64,000 bases of DNA from Bradyrhizobium cytisi (GTDB taxonomy: Bacteria; Pseudomonadota; Alphaproteobacteria; Rhizobiales; Xanthobacteraceae), in contig NZ_VSSR01000070.1 in the NCBI RefSeq assembly GCF_008123515.1, positions 1 to 64,000 of the forward strand. Direction: 5' to 3'. The notes beneath the pieces were generated by a model. The model saw only the letters and a list, made by a program, of their open reading frames with translations. It made no database searches and was not told the origin of the DNA. Each line of letters opens with the position of its first letter. Position 1 is the stretch's first letter. Below are positions 41,629-50,318 of the stretch, piece by piece. A program made the translations under genes and the position numbers.

Positions 41629-42522
41629 TCAGGCCGCGAAGCGGATCTGCCCGGCGGGGGAGGAATCGTAGCCGGTCAGCTCCTCGGCGCGCTGGCGCAG
41701 CCGCCGTTCGCTGAGGAACCGGATCAGGGCCTGCATGGCGGGGCGGAAATAGCTGCGCTGCCGCATCGCAAGGTCAAAATTCTCCCAGACCAGCGGCACG
41801 AAATCGAGACCCGCCGAGCGCGCCGCCGCGCGCGTCGCAACGCCGCAGTCGGCCTGCCCGGCGCGGACCACTTCGGCGAGATCCGGCCCGGTGAGGGCAG
41901 GCGTCTCCACCCGGCGCAGATCGCGCGTCGAGGCGCCCGCGCGCAGCAGCAGCACGTCGAGCAGCATCTGCGCGCCCGTGCCCTGTTGCCGCGTCGCCAT
42001 CCGCGAGCCGAGCGCGAGCACGTCGGAGAGACCGCGCAGCCGCTTCGGATTGCCCGGCGGCAGCACGAGACCCTGCTCGCGGCGCACGAAGGCGACCAGC
42101 AGCGCGTCATGCAGGTCAGGCGCGTCCCGCAGCGCCGCCGCGCTGGCGTCGGAGGCGAGATTGCCCTCGGCATCGAGGCTGTGGAAGTGCACGGCGACTG
42201 CCATCACCTCGTCACGTTGCAGGCGCTCGAGCCCGCGCGCACTGCCTTCGGTCATCGATCCCAGGCCCGAGCCGGATTCACGCAGGCTCCAATCCAGGAG
42301 CTCGTCCTGGCTGCCGCCCACGACCGGCGGCGGCTCCGCCGTCAGCATGCCGGCCGGACGCGCCATGCCCGACAGCACCCAGAGATCGAGCTCGTGCCGC
42401 GGGAAGAGCCATTTGCCGGTCACCTTGGTGCACGGGATCGCGCCATTGGTGACCAGTTCGTAAAGCTTGCGTTCGCCGAGACGGAGATAGTCCGCGGCTT
42501 CACTGGTCGTCAGGAATTCCAT
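41629..42522 (-). CDS. excisionase-type HTH regulator with PBP-like molybdate/tungstate-binding domain
   Basis: A 297-residue fusion. Residues 1-52 are a MerR/excisionase helix-turn-helix ('EFLTTSEAADYLRLGERKLY', 'ELVTNGAIPCTKVTGKWLFP'). Residues 85-290 resemble the type II periplasmic-binding (PBP-like) domain of MoeA-PBP and TupA-related proteins ('LHDALLVAFVRREQGLVLPP', 'GSRMATRQQGTGAQMLLDVL', 'VRAGQADCGVATRAAARSAG'). The likely role is sensing molybdate, tungstate or a cofactor-related ligand and controlling the divergent tupA-moeA operon. The 396-base space between them would hold the operator. DNA target and ligand are inferred. Confidence 0.8.
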   Translation of the reverse strand: MEFLTTSEAADYLRLGERKLYELVTNGAIPCTKVTGKWLFPRHELDLWVLSGMARPAGMLTAEPPPVVGGSQDELLDWSLRESGSGLGSMTEGSARGLERLQRDEVMAVAVHFHSLDAEGNLASDASAAALRDAPDLHDALLVAFVRREQGLVLPPGNPKRLRGLSDVLALGSRMATRQQGTGAQMLLDVLLLRAGASTRDLRRVETPALTGPDLAEVVRAGQADCGVATRAAARSAGLDFVPLVWENFDLAMRQRSYFRPAMQALIRFLSERRLRQRAEELTGYDSSPAGQIRFAA

Positions 42523-42918
42523 CCTGCATTCCTATGCAAATTCTTGCTTCTTTTTGACGTTAAACGCAGGTGGAATTCTGCACTTCGATTTTTGTCCGCG
42601 CGAACCATGCCCGATGATCTCGTTGCTTTGCAACACATCCTGACGCGTGTTTTGATTTTGGTTGACGATCTTGCTGGGCTCGAATGGTGCGGGCGTTGCG
42701 GCCGTTGCGCTCGTGATTGCAGTCAACGTGGCGGTTGATTGATTGCCGAAATTTCCCGGATAACTCGTCTTCGTCCGCTCGCCGACGCGTGGTGAACTTG
42801 CCTTTCGGTGGTGGTCAGGCTCAAGCTCTATCTCCTGTTGCTGTGGCAACTGGCAAGTCCGTCACGAGTGCGGCGCAATCGAGCATCATGATCGCGTCTT
42901 GTTCAATGGGAACCCGTC
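42523..42918. other. regulatory gap between the HTH-PBP regulator and tupA
   Basis: 396 bases without a gene. It includes GTTGCTTTGCAAC (42622-42634), a short inverted repeat that might be an operator, and an AT-rich part near 42540-42600. This is the natural control region of the Mo/W operon. No known Moco riboswitch structure could be made out by eye. Confidence 0.35.
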
Positions 42919-43746
42919 ATGGCCGTTCGCCGACTGACCGTTGCATTTGCGCTTCTCTGCGGCCTCGCCGGAGGCATTGCGGCCTCGTCTGGCGAGGAGC
43001 GTGCGATCGTCCTGGCCTCGACGACATCGACGCAGGACTCCGGCCTGCTCGACTATCTGCTACCGATTGTCCGCGACAAGACCGGCATCGAGGTGACGGT
43101 GATCGCGCGCCGCAGCGACGAGGTGCTCGACGTTGCACGTCGGGGCGAGGTCGACGTCGTGTTGATGCATGCCCGGCCGCAGGAGGAGAAATTCGTCGCC
43201 GACGGTTTTGCCACGAAGCGCTACGACGTGATGTACAACGATTTCGTGCTGATCGGGCCGAAGAGCGATCCCGCCGGCGTGAAGGGCAAGGACATCGCCA
43301 CCGCGCTGAAGGCGATCGAGGCCAAGGGTGCGCCGTTCATCACGCGTGGCGATCGTTCCGGCACCCACGCGGCGGAGCTTGCACTCTGGATCGTTGCCGG
43401 CATCGACATCGCCAGTACAAAAGGCGCCTGGTATCGCGAGAGCGGGCAGGGCATGACCGCCGCCCTCGACGCCGCACGCGCGGCGAATGCCTATGTGCTC
43501 GCGGATCGCGCCAGCTGGATTGCCTTCAAGGATCGGGGCGATCTCGACATCGTCGTCGAGGGCGACAAGCGGCTGCTCAACCAATACGGCGTGATGCTGG
43601 TGAACCCGGAGAGGCATCCGAACGTCAGGAAGGATCTGGGCCAGACCTTCATCGACTGGTTGATCTCGCCGGAAGGGCAGGCGGCGATCGCAGGCTTCAA
43701 GGTCGATGGCCAACAGGTGTTCTTTCCGAATGCGGACAAGCCCTGA
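42919..43746 (+). CDS. tupA: tungstate-binding periplasmic protein, TupA-like
   Basis: A 275-residue periplasmic protein with a signal peptide ('VAFALLCGLAGGIAASSG'). The TupA-type ligand motif is 'VLASTTSTQDSGLLDYLLP', and later 'VVLMHARPQEEKFVADGF' and 'DFVLIGPKSDPAGVKGKDIA' plus 'FITRGDRSGTHAAELALW' complete the oxyanion site. The Thr-Thr-Ser run and following Asp are typical of TupA rather than ModA. TupA binds tungstate with high affinity and hands it to TupBC, but no tupB or tupC gene is present here. First gene of the moeA set. Confidence 0.82.
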   Translation: MAVRRLTVAFALLCGLAGGIAASSGEERAIVLASTTSTQDSGLLDYLLPIVRDKTGIEVTVIARRSDEVLDVARRGEVDVVLMHARPQEEKFVADGFATKRYDVMYNDFVLIGPKSDPAGVKGKDIATALKAIEAKGAPFITRGDRSGTHAAELALWIVAGIDIASTKGAWYRESGQGMTAALDAARAANAYVLADRASWIAFKDRGDLDIVVEGDKRLLNQYGVMLVNPERHPNVRKDLGQTFIDWLISPEGQAAIAGFKVDGQQVFFPNADKP

Positions 43747-43801
43747 TTGGTCGAGGCACGAGCGGTTGCCAAACCGAGCGATGCGTGGTCCACCATGAGG
43801 C

Positions 43802-44908
43802 ATGACCCAGCGCCTGCCGCCCTCGCTGACGCCGCTCGACACCGCGCTCGCTGTTTTGCTGCGCGGCATCGGTCCGGTCGCGCCGGTCAAGTTGCCGCTG
43901 GCTGAAGCCGTCGGCTGTATCGCCGCGGGGATGCCGCAGCTCGCAGCCTATCCGCCGTGCGACATCGCCGTCGTAGATGGCTGGGCGTTGCGTGCCAACG
44001 ATCTGGTCGGTGCGTCCTCCTATTCGCCGCTGCCTCTGACCGGGCTTCCCGTGTGGGTCGACGCCGGCGATGCGATGCCGGCAGGGTGCGACTGCGTGCT
44101 CGATGCCGGCGCCGTCGAGGTGTCGGGCCCGCTCGCCCAGGTTCTGGCCGAGGGCGTTCCAGGGCAAGGCGTCGGGCGTGCCGGCGGCGACACCGCAGAC
44201 CGCTCGCCCGCGGCCACAGCGGGACTTCCCATCGATGCAACGGCTCTGTTGCTCGCGCGTGTCGCCGATGTCGAAAGGCTGAGCATCAGGCGACCGCGGC
44301 TGCGCATCGTCAACGTGCCGGGCGCCACCGCGACGATGCAGATGATCACCGACCTCGCGCGCGCGGCGGGATTGGACGTGATCGCGCATGAAGCCGGCTC
44401 ACGTGATGCGACATCGATTGCGGAGGCGCTCGATGTCTCCGTCTGCGATCTGCTGCTGACGATCGGCGGCAGCGGAGCCGGTCGTGCGGATGCCTCGGTG
44501 ACGGCGCTGGCCCAGCGTGGAGCCGAATTCGCCCACGGCCTCGCGCTCCAGCCCGGACGCACCGCAGCCGCTGGGCGGCTCGGAAAAGTTCCCGTCCTTG
44601 CCTTGCCCGGGGCGCCCGCTCCGGCCCTCGCGGTTTGGTTTGCGCTTGTGCTTCCGCTCATCGACAAAATGTCGGCGCGGCAGCCGCGCCGCACAGTGAC
44701 CCTGCCGCTCGCGCGAAAGATCGCGTCCAGCGTCGGCATTGCCGAGATCGCTCTGCTGGCCGAGGAACATAAAACGTGGATGCCGCTTGCAGTCGGTGAA
44801 TGGCCGCTCCACGCCATTGCCGGAGCGGATGCATGGCTGCTCATTCCCGCCAGCCATGAGGGATTTGCGGCGGACGAGCCGGTCGATGCTTATCTGATGC
44901 GGGAATGA
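43802..44908 (+). CDS. MoeA-like molybdopterin protein, divergent
   Basis: A 368-residue protein shorter than normal MoeA (about 400-420). Recognisable parts are the N-terminal domain ('LPLAEAVGCIAAGMPQLAAY', 'VVDGWALRANDL'), a shortened beta domain, the MogA-like segment ('DLLLTIGGSGAGRADASVTA') and 'VLALPGAPAPALAVWFALVL'. Normal MoeA motifs (GxPxPxGAD and GGVSxGEYD) are altered, so metal insertion activity is doubtful. It lies two bases before the MoeA-PBP fusion and may act as its partner. Paralogue number one of three in this cluster. Confidence 0.75.
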   Translation: MTQRLPPSLTPLDTALAVLLRGIGPVAPVKLPLAEAVGCIAAGMPQLAAYPPCDIAVVDGWALRANDLVGASSYSPLPLTGLPVWVDAGDAMPAGCDCVLDAGAVEVSGPLAQVLAEGVPGQGVGRAGGDTADRSPAATAGLPIDATALLLARVADVERLSIRRPRLRIVNVPGATATMQMITDLARAAGLDVIAHEAGSRDATSIAEALDVSVCDLLLTIGGSGAGRADASVTALAQRGAEFAHGLALQPGRTAAAGRLGKVPVLALPGAPAPALAVWFALVLPLIDKMSARQPRRTVTLPLARKIASSVGIAEIALLAEEHKTWMPLAVGEWPLHAIAGADAWLLIPASHEGFAADEPVDAYLMRE

Positions 44909-44909
44909 T

Positions 44910-46871
44910 ATGGGTTCCGGCATGACGATGATCCCAAAATCGCCGGATCGCAGCGCGGTCGAACAGGAGCAATTCCTCAAGATCCTCTCACGCGAGGAGG
45001 CGCTCGCGCGGTTCGAGGCGGCCCTGTTTCCGCGCGCGATCCCGAGCGAGCAGCGCAAGCTTGCCGATGCGCTCGGTACGGCACTGGCTGAAGACATCAC
45101 CGCACCGATCGACGTGCCGCCCTTCGACCGCTCGAATGTCGATGGTTTTGCCGTACGCTCGGCGGATCTTTCCGCCGCCGGTGAAGGCGCATCCGTGCGG
45201 CTCGCGCTGAACGGCGAGACCATTCACTGCGGCACCGTGCCCAAGCTGCAAGTCGCCGCGGGCACCGTAACGCCAATCGCCACTGGCGGCCCCGTGCCGC
45301 GAGGCGCCGATGCTGTGGTCATGGTCGAGCACACCCAGCCGGCCGACCCCGACGCGATCGATGTTCGTCGCGCCGCCTCGCCGGGGCAATTCGTGTCCTA
45401 TGCCGGATCCGACATCGCGCGCGGCGAGGCGCTGCTGCGCGCCGGCACGATCATAGGCTCCCGTGAGATCGGCATGCTGGCGGCCTGTGGCATCGCCGAG
45501 GTGAAAGTTGCGCGGAGGCCGCGCGTCGCGGTGGTCTCCACCGGCGACGAACTGGTGCAGCCCGGCGAGGCGCTTGCGCCTGCCGCGATCTACGACACCA
45601 ATGGCGCCATCGTCGCGGCCGCGATCGACGAGAACGGCGGCGAGGCCATCTTCCTCGGCGCCATTCCCGACGACGAAGCCAAGCTCGAAGCCGCGATGCG
45701 CCATGCGCTGGCGGATGCTGACATGCTGGTGCTGTCCGGCGGCACCTCGAAGGGGGCGGGCGATCTGTCCCATCGCATCATCGGCCGGCTCGGCCAGCCT
45801 GGCATCATCGCGCACGGCGTTGCGCTCAAGCCGGGCAAGCCGCTTTGCCTCGCGGTGTGCGACGGCAAGCCGGTTGTGATCCTGCCGGGCTTTCCGACCT
45901 CGGCGATGTTCACCTTCCACGACATGATCGTGCCGGCGCTGCGCAGAATGGCCGGCCTGCCGCCGCGCTCCGATGCCAAGGTGAGTGCCACCGTGCCGGT
46001 GCGCATTGCTTCCGAGCTCGGCCGCACCGAATTCGTCATGGTTTCGCTGGTCGCGGGCAAGGACGGCCCGATCGCCTATCCCTCCGGCAAAGGCTCCGGT
46101 GCGATCACGTCCTTCGCGCAAGCCGACGGCTTTTTGCGCATTGACGCGCTCGCCGACCAGATGCCGGCGGGGACCGAAGCAGAGGTCACTCTGTTTACGC
46201 CGCATGTGCGGGTGCCTGATCTCGTCATCGTCGGCAGTCATTGCACCGGCCTCGATCTCGTCACCGCACCGCTCGCGCATGCCGGCCTTACCGTGCGCTC
46301 GATCGCCGTCGGCAGCCTCGGCGGACTTGCGGCAGCGAAGCGCGGCGAATGCGATCTCGCGCCGATCCATCTGTTCGACGACAAGAGCGAGACCTACAAC
46401 ACGCCTTACCTCGCCGAGGGACTCGAGCTCGTGCCGGGCTGGCGGCGGATGCAGGGCATTGTGTACCGCAGGGGCGACAAGCGATTTGAGGGGCTCGGTG
46501 CGAAGCAGGCCGTTGCTGCCGCGCTCGCCGACCCCGCCTGCATCATGGTCAGCCGCAACCAGGGCGCCGGCACGCGGATCCTGATCGACCGCCTGCTCGA
46601 GGGCGCCCGTCCGGACGGCTATTGGAACCAGCCGCGCTCGCACAATGCGGTCGCCGCAGCCGTCGCGCAGCATCGCGCCGATTGGGGCATGACCATTGCG
46701 CCGGTCGCCCATGCGGTCGGCCTCGGTTTCATCCCGCTCGCGGAAGAGCATTATGACTTTGCCTTGGTGACGGCGCGCAGGCAGCGGCCTGCTGTGCAGG
46801 CCTTTCTCGACGCACTCGGCTCGGAAGAGGCCCGCGCAGCGCTGGAGCGCGCTGGCTTCCGGCCCGCGTAA
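44910..46871 (+). CDS. moeA: MoeA-PBP fusion: molybdopterin molybdenumtransferase with C-terminal binding domain
   Basis: A 653-residue fusion. Residues 25-425 are MoeA: 'RSNVDGFAVRSADLS', 'GGPVPRGADAVVMVEHTQPA', 'VVSTGDELVQPGEALAPAAI', 'DMLVLSGGTSKGAGDLSHRI', 'VILPGFPTSAMFTFHDMI'. Residues 440-650 are a PBP-like metal-oxyanion or ligand domain ('VGSHCTGLDLVTAPLAHAGL', 'LGGLAAAKRGECDLAPIHLF', 'VSRNQGAGTRILIDRLLEGA', 'WGMTIAPVAHAVGLGFIPLA'). The enzyme inserts molybdate or tungstate into adenylated molybdopterin; the extra domain may choose the metal. It starts one base after the previous gene stop. Confidence 0.88.
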   Translation: MGSGMTMIPKSPDRSAVEQEQFLKILSREEALARFEAALFPRAIPSEQRKLADALGTALAEDITAPIDVPPFDRSNVDGFAVRSADLSAAGEGASVRLALNGETIHCGTVPKLQVAAGTVTPIATGGPVPRGADAVVMVEHTQPADPDAIDVRRAASPGQFVSYAGSDIARGEALLRAGTIIGSREIGMLAACGIAEVKVARRPRVAVVSTGDELVQPGEALAPAAIYDTNGAIVAAAIDENGGEAIFLGAIPDDEAKLEAAMRHALADADMLVLSGGTSKGAGDLSHRIIGRLGQPGIIAHGVALKPGKPLCLAVCDGKPVVILPGFPTSAMFTFHDMIVPALRRMAGLPPRSDAKVSATVPVRIASELGRTEFVMVSLVAGKDGPIAYPSGKGSGAITSFAQADGFLRIDALADQMPAGTEAEVTLFTPHVRVPDLVIVGSHCTGLDLVTAPLAHAGLTVRSIAVGSLGGLAAAKRGECDLAPIHLFDDKSETYNTPYLAEGLELVPGWRRMQGIVYRRGDKRFEGLGAKQAVAAALADPACIMVSRNQGAGTRILIDRLLEGARPDGYWNQPRSHNAVAAAVAQHRADWGMTIAPVAHAVGLGFIPLAEEHYDFALVTARRQRPAVQAFLDALGSEEARAALERAGFRPA

Positions 46872-46923
46872 ACGATAGACGACGCGGCATTCAAGCCGCG
46901 CGGACAATAGGGTAGGGGAAGCG

Positions 46924-48051
46924 ATGGCAAGGCCGCTTTCGGTTGCCGTCGTCGGTGCCGGCATGGGTGGGCTCGCGACCGCTGCGGCGCTCAGGCGCGT
47001 CGGCGTCGGCGTGATGGTCTACGAGCAGGCCTCCCAGTTCGCTCGCATCGGCGCCGGCATCCAGATCGGCTGCAACGCGATGAAGGTGCTGCGCGCGCTG
47101 GGACTGGAGTCGCGAATGCGCAGCCAGTCGTTCTATCCGCGGTCCTGGAACAACCGCGCCTGGAAGAGCGGCGACATCAAGTTCGACATGATCTTTGGCG
47201 AGAGCGCGGAGGAGACGTTCGATGCGCCCTATCTGCTGGCGCATCGTGGCGATCTCCACGCAGCGTTGGCGAGCGTCGTGCCGGATGAGTGTGTGAGGCT
47301 CAACCACAAGCTCGTCGGCCTCGACGAGACCGGCGAGGGCGTTCGGCTGAGCTTCGCCGACGGCACCGGCGCTGTTACCGATGCGGTGATCGGCGCCGAC
47401 GGCGTGCATTCAGCGGTGCGCGACATTCTGTTTGACACCACGCCGGTCAAATTCACCGGCCGCATCGCCTACCGCGCCACCTATCCGGCCGCACTGCTCG
47501 GCGAGAAAATCGACGATTGCACGAAGTGGTGGGGCGAGGACCGCCACATCGTGATCTATTACGTCAAGCCTGATCGTAGCGAGGTCTATCTCGTCACCAG
47601 CCAGCCGGAGCCGAACTTCCTGATCGAGTCCTGGTCGGCGAAGGGCGACGTGCGCGATCTGCGCGCCTCGTTCGAAGGCTTTCATCCGCAGGTCGGAAAG
47701 GTGCTGGCGGCGTGTCCCGACGTGCACAAATGGGCGATCATGGATCGCGATGCGCTGGAGCGCTGGGCCGACGGCAAGGTGACGCTGCTCGGCGACGCCT
47801 GCCATCCGATGACGCCCTATATGGCACAGGGTGCCGCGATGGCGATCGAGGACGCCGCGGTGCTGTCGCGCTGTCTCGAAAGTGTCGACCGCGACGGCAT
47901 CGTGGATGCTTTTCGCCCCTTCGAGGCGACGCGCAAGGTGCGGACCACGCGGGTGCAGGAGACCTCACGTGCCAACATCTGGCTGAAGGAGCGGACAGAT
48001 ACGAGCTGGGTCTACTGCTACGACGCCTGGTCGGTGCCGCTGGCGGCTTGA
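46924..48051 (+). CDS. FAD-dependent monooxygenase, NicC/salicylate hydroxylase type
   Basis: A 375-residue flavoprotein of the PHBH fold. Motifs are 'VAVVGAGMGGLATAAALRRV' (FAD Rossmann), 'LLAHRGDLHAAL', 'DAVIGADGVHSAVRDIL' (DG motif), and 'VTLLGDACHPMTPYMAQGAA' (FAD ribose). The pattern resembles 6-hydroxynicotinate 3-monooxygenase NicC ('KWWGEDRHIVIYYVKPDR', 'FEGFHPQVGKVLAA'). It would hydroxylate an aromatic or N-heteroaromatic acid using NADH. It lies 52 bases after the MoeA fusion but no other aromatic-catabolism gene is present. Its end overlaps the convergent mobA by 34 bases. Confidence 0.85.
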   Translation: MARPLSVAVVGAGMGGLATAAALRRVGVGVMVYEQASQFARIGAGIQIGCNAMKVLRALGLESRMRSQSFYPRSWNNRAWKSGDIKFDMIFGESAEETFDAPYLLAHRGDLHAALASVVPDECVRLNHKLVGLDETGEGVRLSFADGTGAVTDAVIGADGVHSAVRDILFDTTPVKFTGRIAYRATYPAALLGEKIDDCTKWWGEDRHIVIYYVKPDRSEVYLVTSQPEPNFLIESWSAKGDVRDLRASFEGFHPQVGKVLAACPDVHKWAIMDRDALERWADGKVTLLGDACHPMTPYMAQGAAMAIEDAAVLSRCLESVDRDGIVDAFRPFEATRKVRTTRVQETSRANIWLKERTDTSWVYCYDAWSVPLAA

Positions 48052-48695
48052 GCGTCATCCAGCGCCGCGAGCCGCTCGGCCTCTGCGATGTCCTCGACTG
48101 TATTTGCGTTGAAGAACGGATCGAGCGGCTCGGCCGGCCACGTCACCGTCGCCAGCGGGTAGCGCGCGGTCCAGCGGTCGATCTTGCGGAGATCCTCGAC
48201 GACCAGTGCGTGACGAAGCTCGTGGCGCAAGGCGACACGCCAGAGGCCGATGACCGGATGCGACTGGTCGCCTGACGCTGCGACCGCAAGCTGCGCGTTC
48301 CCCCGTGCCCGGGCCTCATGCAGCCGCGCGACGAGGTCGCGTGGCAGGAAGGGGCAGTCGCCGGCGGCGCTGAGCACCCATTCGATCTCCGGCCGGTTCG
48401 CCGCGGTCCAGTCGAGCGCGGCCAAAATGCCGGCGAGCGGGCCGGGGAAGCCGGGGACGTCATCGGAAATGACCTGCAAGCCGAACGCGGCGAAGCGCGC
48501 TGGATCGCCATTCGCATTGAGGATCAATCCGTCGCACTGGGGCGATAGGCGCGCGATCACGCGCTCCAGGATGGTGCGGCCGCCGATAGTCCGCATCGGC
48601 TTGTCGCCGCCGCCCATGCGGCGCGCGAGGCCGCCGGCGAGCAGCACGCCAAGAGTTGATGGAATGCTCGTTGCCGGAGTCCTAGTCGTCACCAC
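48018..48695 (-). CDS. mobA: molybdenum cofactor guanylyltransferase MobA
   Basis: A 225-residue nucleotidyltransferase that joins GMP to molybdopterin. The GTP-binding loop is 'GVLLAGGLARRMGGGDKPM'. Further motifs are 'DVPGFPGPLAGILAALDW', 'LSAAGDCPFLPRDLVARL', and 'SHPVIGLWRVALRHELRHAL'. It starts at GTG 48695, overlapping the end of fdhD by 14 bases, so the two are translationally coupled. The stop lies inside the convergent monooxygenase gene. MGD is needed for the formate dehydrogenase downstream. Confidence 0.92.
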   Translation of the reverse strand: MVTTRTPATSIPSTLGVLLAGGLARRMGGGDKPMRTIGGRTILERVIARLSPQCDGLILNANGDPARFAAFGLQVISDDVPGFPGPLAGILAALDWTAANRPEIEWVLSAAGDCPFLPRDLVARLHEARARGNAQLAVAASGDQSHPVIGLWRVALRHELRHALVVEDLRKIDRWTARYPLATVTWPAEPLDPFFNANTVEDIAEAERLAALDDAQAASGTDQAS

Positions 48696-49572
48696 CTTCG
48701 CCCTTACGCTTGTGCCTCGCCGATTCCTCTTCGACGTAATCGAGATTCTGGTCGTAGACGATCCGTTCCTCGCCGGCGAGCGCGATGAAACGCTTTCCGC
48801 GCGTGCGTCCGACCAGCGTCAAACCCACCTGCCTTGCAAGATCGACGCCCCAGGCGGTGAAGCCGGAGCGCGACACCAGGATCGGGATTCCCATCCGCAC
48901 CGTCTTGATCACCATTTCCGAGGTGAGACGTCCTGTCGTGTAAAGGATCTTGTCGGACGCATCGACGCCGTGGCGATACATCCAGCCCGCGATCTTGTCG
49001 ACGGCGTTGTGGCGGCCGACGTCCTCGGTGTAGCAGAGCGGCTCGCCCTCCCTGCACAGCACGCAGCCGTGGATCGCGCCAGCCTCCAGATAGAGCGAGG
49101 GCATGGTGTTGATGGTCTGTGTCATCTGGTAGAGCCAGGAGGTGCGCAGCTCGGCTTTCGGCAGCGCGACGCTTTCGACCGCCTCCAGCAGGTCGCCGAA
49201 GGCGGTGCCTTGCGCGCAGCCCGAGGTCTGCGTGCGCTTCTTCAGCTTGGCCTCGAAATTGGTGTGGTGCTCGGTGCGCACCACCACGACCTGGAGGTCG
49301 TCGTCGTATTCGACCTCGGTGACGGCGTCATTATATTTCAGCATGTTCTGGTTGAGCAGGTAGCCCAGCGCCAGATATTCCGGATAGTCGCCGATCGTCA
49401 TCATGGTGACGATCTCCTGCGAGTTCAGATACAGCGTCAAGGGCCGCTCCATCGGCACCTTGATCTCGACCCTGGTGCCGGTCTGGTCGGTCCCGGTCAC
49501 GCTCTGGGTCAGGCGCGGGTCGTCCGGGTTCGGAATGACCAGAGGCACCGGGGTTTTGTCGATCTTCATCAT
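48682..49572 (-). CDS. fdhD: formate dehydrogenase sulfurtransferase FdhD
   Basis: A 296-residue protein that passes sulfur from cysteine desulfurase to the bis-MGD of formate dehydrogenase and is essential for its activity. The cysteine loop is at 'GCVLCREG', with another 'TSGCAQGTAFGDLLEAVES' segment; the family core includes 'YTEDVGRHNAVDKIAGWMY', 'LYTTGRLTSEMVIKTVRMGI', 'PILVSRSGFTAWGVDLARQV'. ATG 49572 or 49569 starts it. It overlaps mobA. The distance of about 4.8 kb to fdsBA and its role tie it to that enzyme. Confidence 0.93.
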   Translation of the reverse strand: MMKIDKTPVPLVIPNPDDPRLTQSVTGTDQTGTRVEIKVPMERPLTLYLNSQEIVTMMTIGDYPEYLALGYLLNQNMLKYNDAVTEVEYDDDLQVVVVRTEHHTNFEAKLKKRTQTSGCAQGTAFGDLLEAVESVALPKAELRTSWLYQMTQTINTMPSLYLEAGAIHGCVLCREGEPLCYTEDVGRHNAVDKIAGWMYRHGVDASDKILYTTGRLTSEMVIKTVRMGIPILVSRSGFTAWGVDLARQVGLTLVGRTRGKRFIALAGEERIVYDQNLDYVEEESARHKRKGEGGDD

Positions 49573-49645
49573 GGGTGCGACGTTAGCATGACATTCGGGT
49601 CAGGCCGATATATGCATGCCCTGGAGAGCACGAAATGCCTCCGTT

Positions 49646-49726
49646 CGTCATTGCGAGCGTAGCGAAGCAATCCAGAAATGCATCCGCGGAGACACTCTGG
49701 ATTGCTTCGCTGCGCTCGCAATGACG
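49646..49726. repeat. inverted repeat, REP-like element with 30-base arms
   Basis: Arms CGTCATTGCGAGCGTAGCGA-AGCAATCCAG and its complement (one mismatch) flank a 21-base centre. It lies between divergent fdhD and mobB. Similar palindromes are widespread in Bradyrhizobium and other Rhizobiales intergenic regions. The repeat may separate the two transcription units. Confidence 0.75.
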
Positions 49727-49781
49727 GGGAGAGGCTGGAGGTTCCATCGGCTGGTAGGCTGTCGGCGGAGATCGAGTTGCG

Positions 49782-50309
49782 ATGAAAGTCATCGGCCTTG
49801 CAGGCTGGAGCGGTGCGGGCAAGACCACGCTGTTGACGCGGCTGATCCCGCATTTCAACGCGCAGGGCCTGCGCGTCTCCGTCATCAAGCATGCGCATCA
49901 CCGGTTCGACGTCGATGTGCCCGGCAAGGATTCCTGGCGCCATCGCGAGGCCGGTGCGGCCGAGGTGCTGGTGGCCTCGTCGAACCGTTGGGCCCTGATG
50001 CACGAATTGCGCGGCGCGGCCGAGCCGCGGCTGCCGGAACTGTTGAACAAGCTGTCGGCGGTCGATCTCGTGGTGGTCGAAGGCTTCAAGCGCGAGCCGC
50101 ATCGCAAGATCGAGGTGCATCGCGCCGCCAACGACAAGCCGCTGCTGTTCCCGGACGATCCCGGCATTGTCGGCATTGCGACCGACGTCGCGGTTGAAAC
50201 CCGGCTGCCGACTGTCCATCTCGATGACATCGAGGCCGTTGCTGCATTGCTGCTGCGTGCGGCGATGCCGGTCGAGGAAGCGGTTGCAAGAAGCGCGGCG
50301 ACGCGCTGA
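49782..50309 (+). CDS. mobB: molybdopterin-guanine dinucleotide biosynthesis protein MobB
   Basis: A 175-residue P-loop GTPase-like protein. Walker A is 'GLAGWSGAGKTTLLTRLI', followed by 'VSVIKHAHHRFDVDVPGKDS', 'WRHREAGAAEVLVASSNRWA', 'DLVVVEGFKREPHRKIEVHR'. MobB binds MobA and GTP and helps MGD formation. It starts the rightward set mobB-moeA-tusA, with the next gene 9 bases away. Confidence 0.92.
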   Translation: MKVIGLAGWSGAGKTTLLTRLIPHFNAQGLRVSVIKHAHHRFDVDVPGKDSWRHREAGAAEVLVASSNRWALMHELRGAAEPRLPELLNKLSAVDLVVVEGFKREPHRKIEVHRAANDKPLLFPDDPGIVGIATDVAVETRLPTVHLDDIEAVAALLLRAAMPVEEAVARSAATR

Positions 50310-50318
50310 CGAGGCACC

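Noticed and set aside
44988..46964. A 658-codon minus-strand frame
   Set aside because: Antisense of the MoeA-PBP fusion. The MoeA motifs on the plus strand settle the coding strand.
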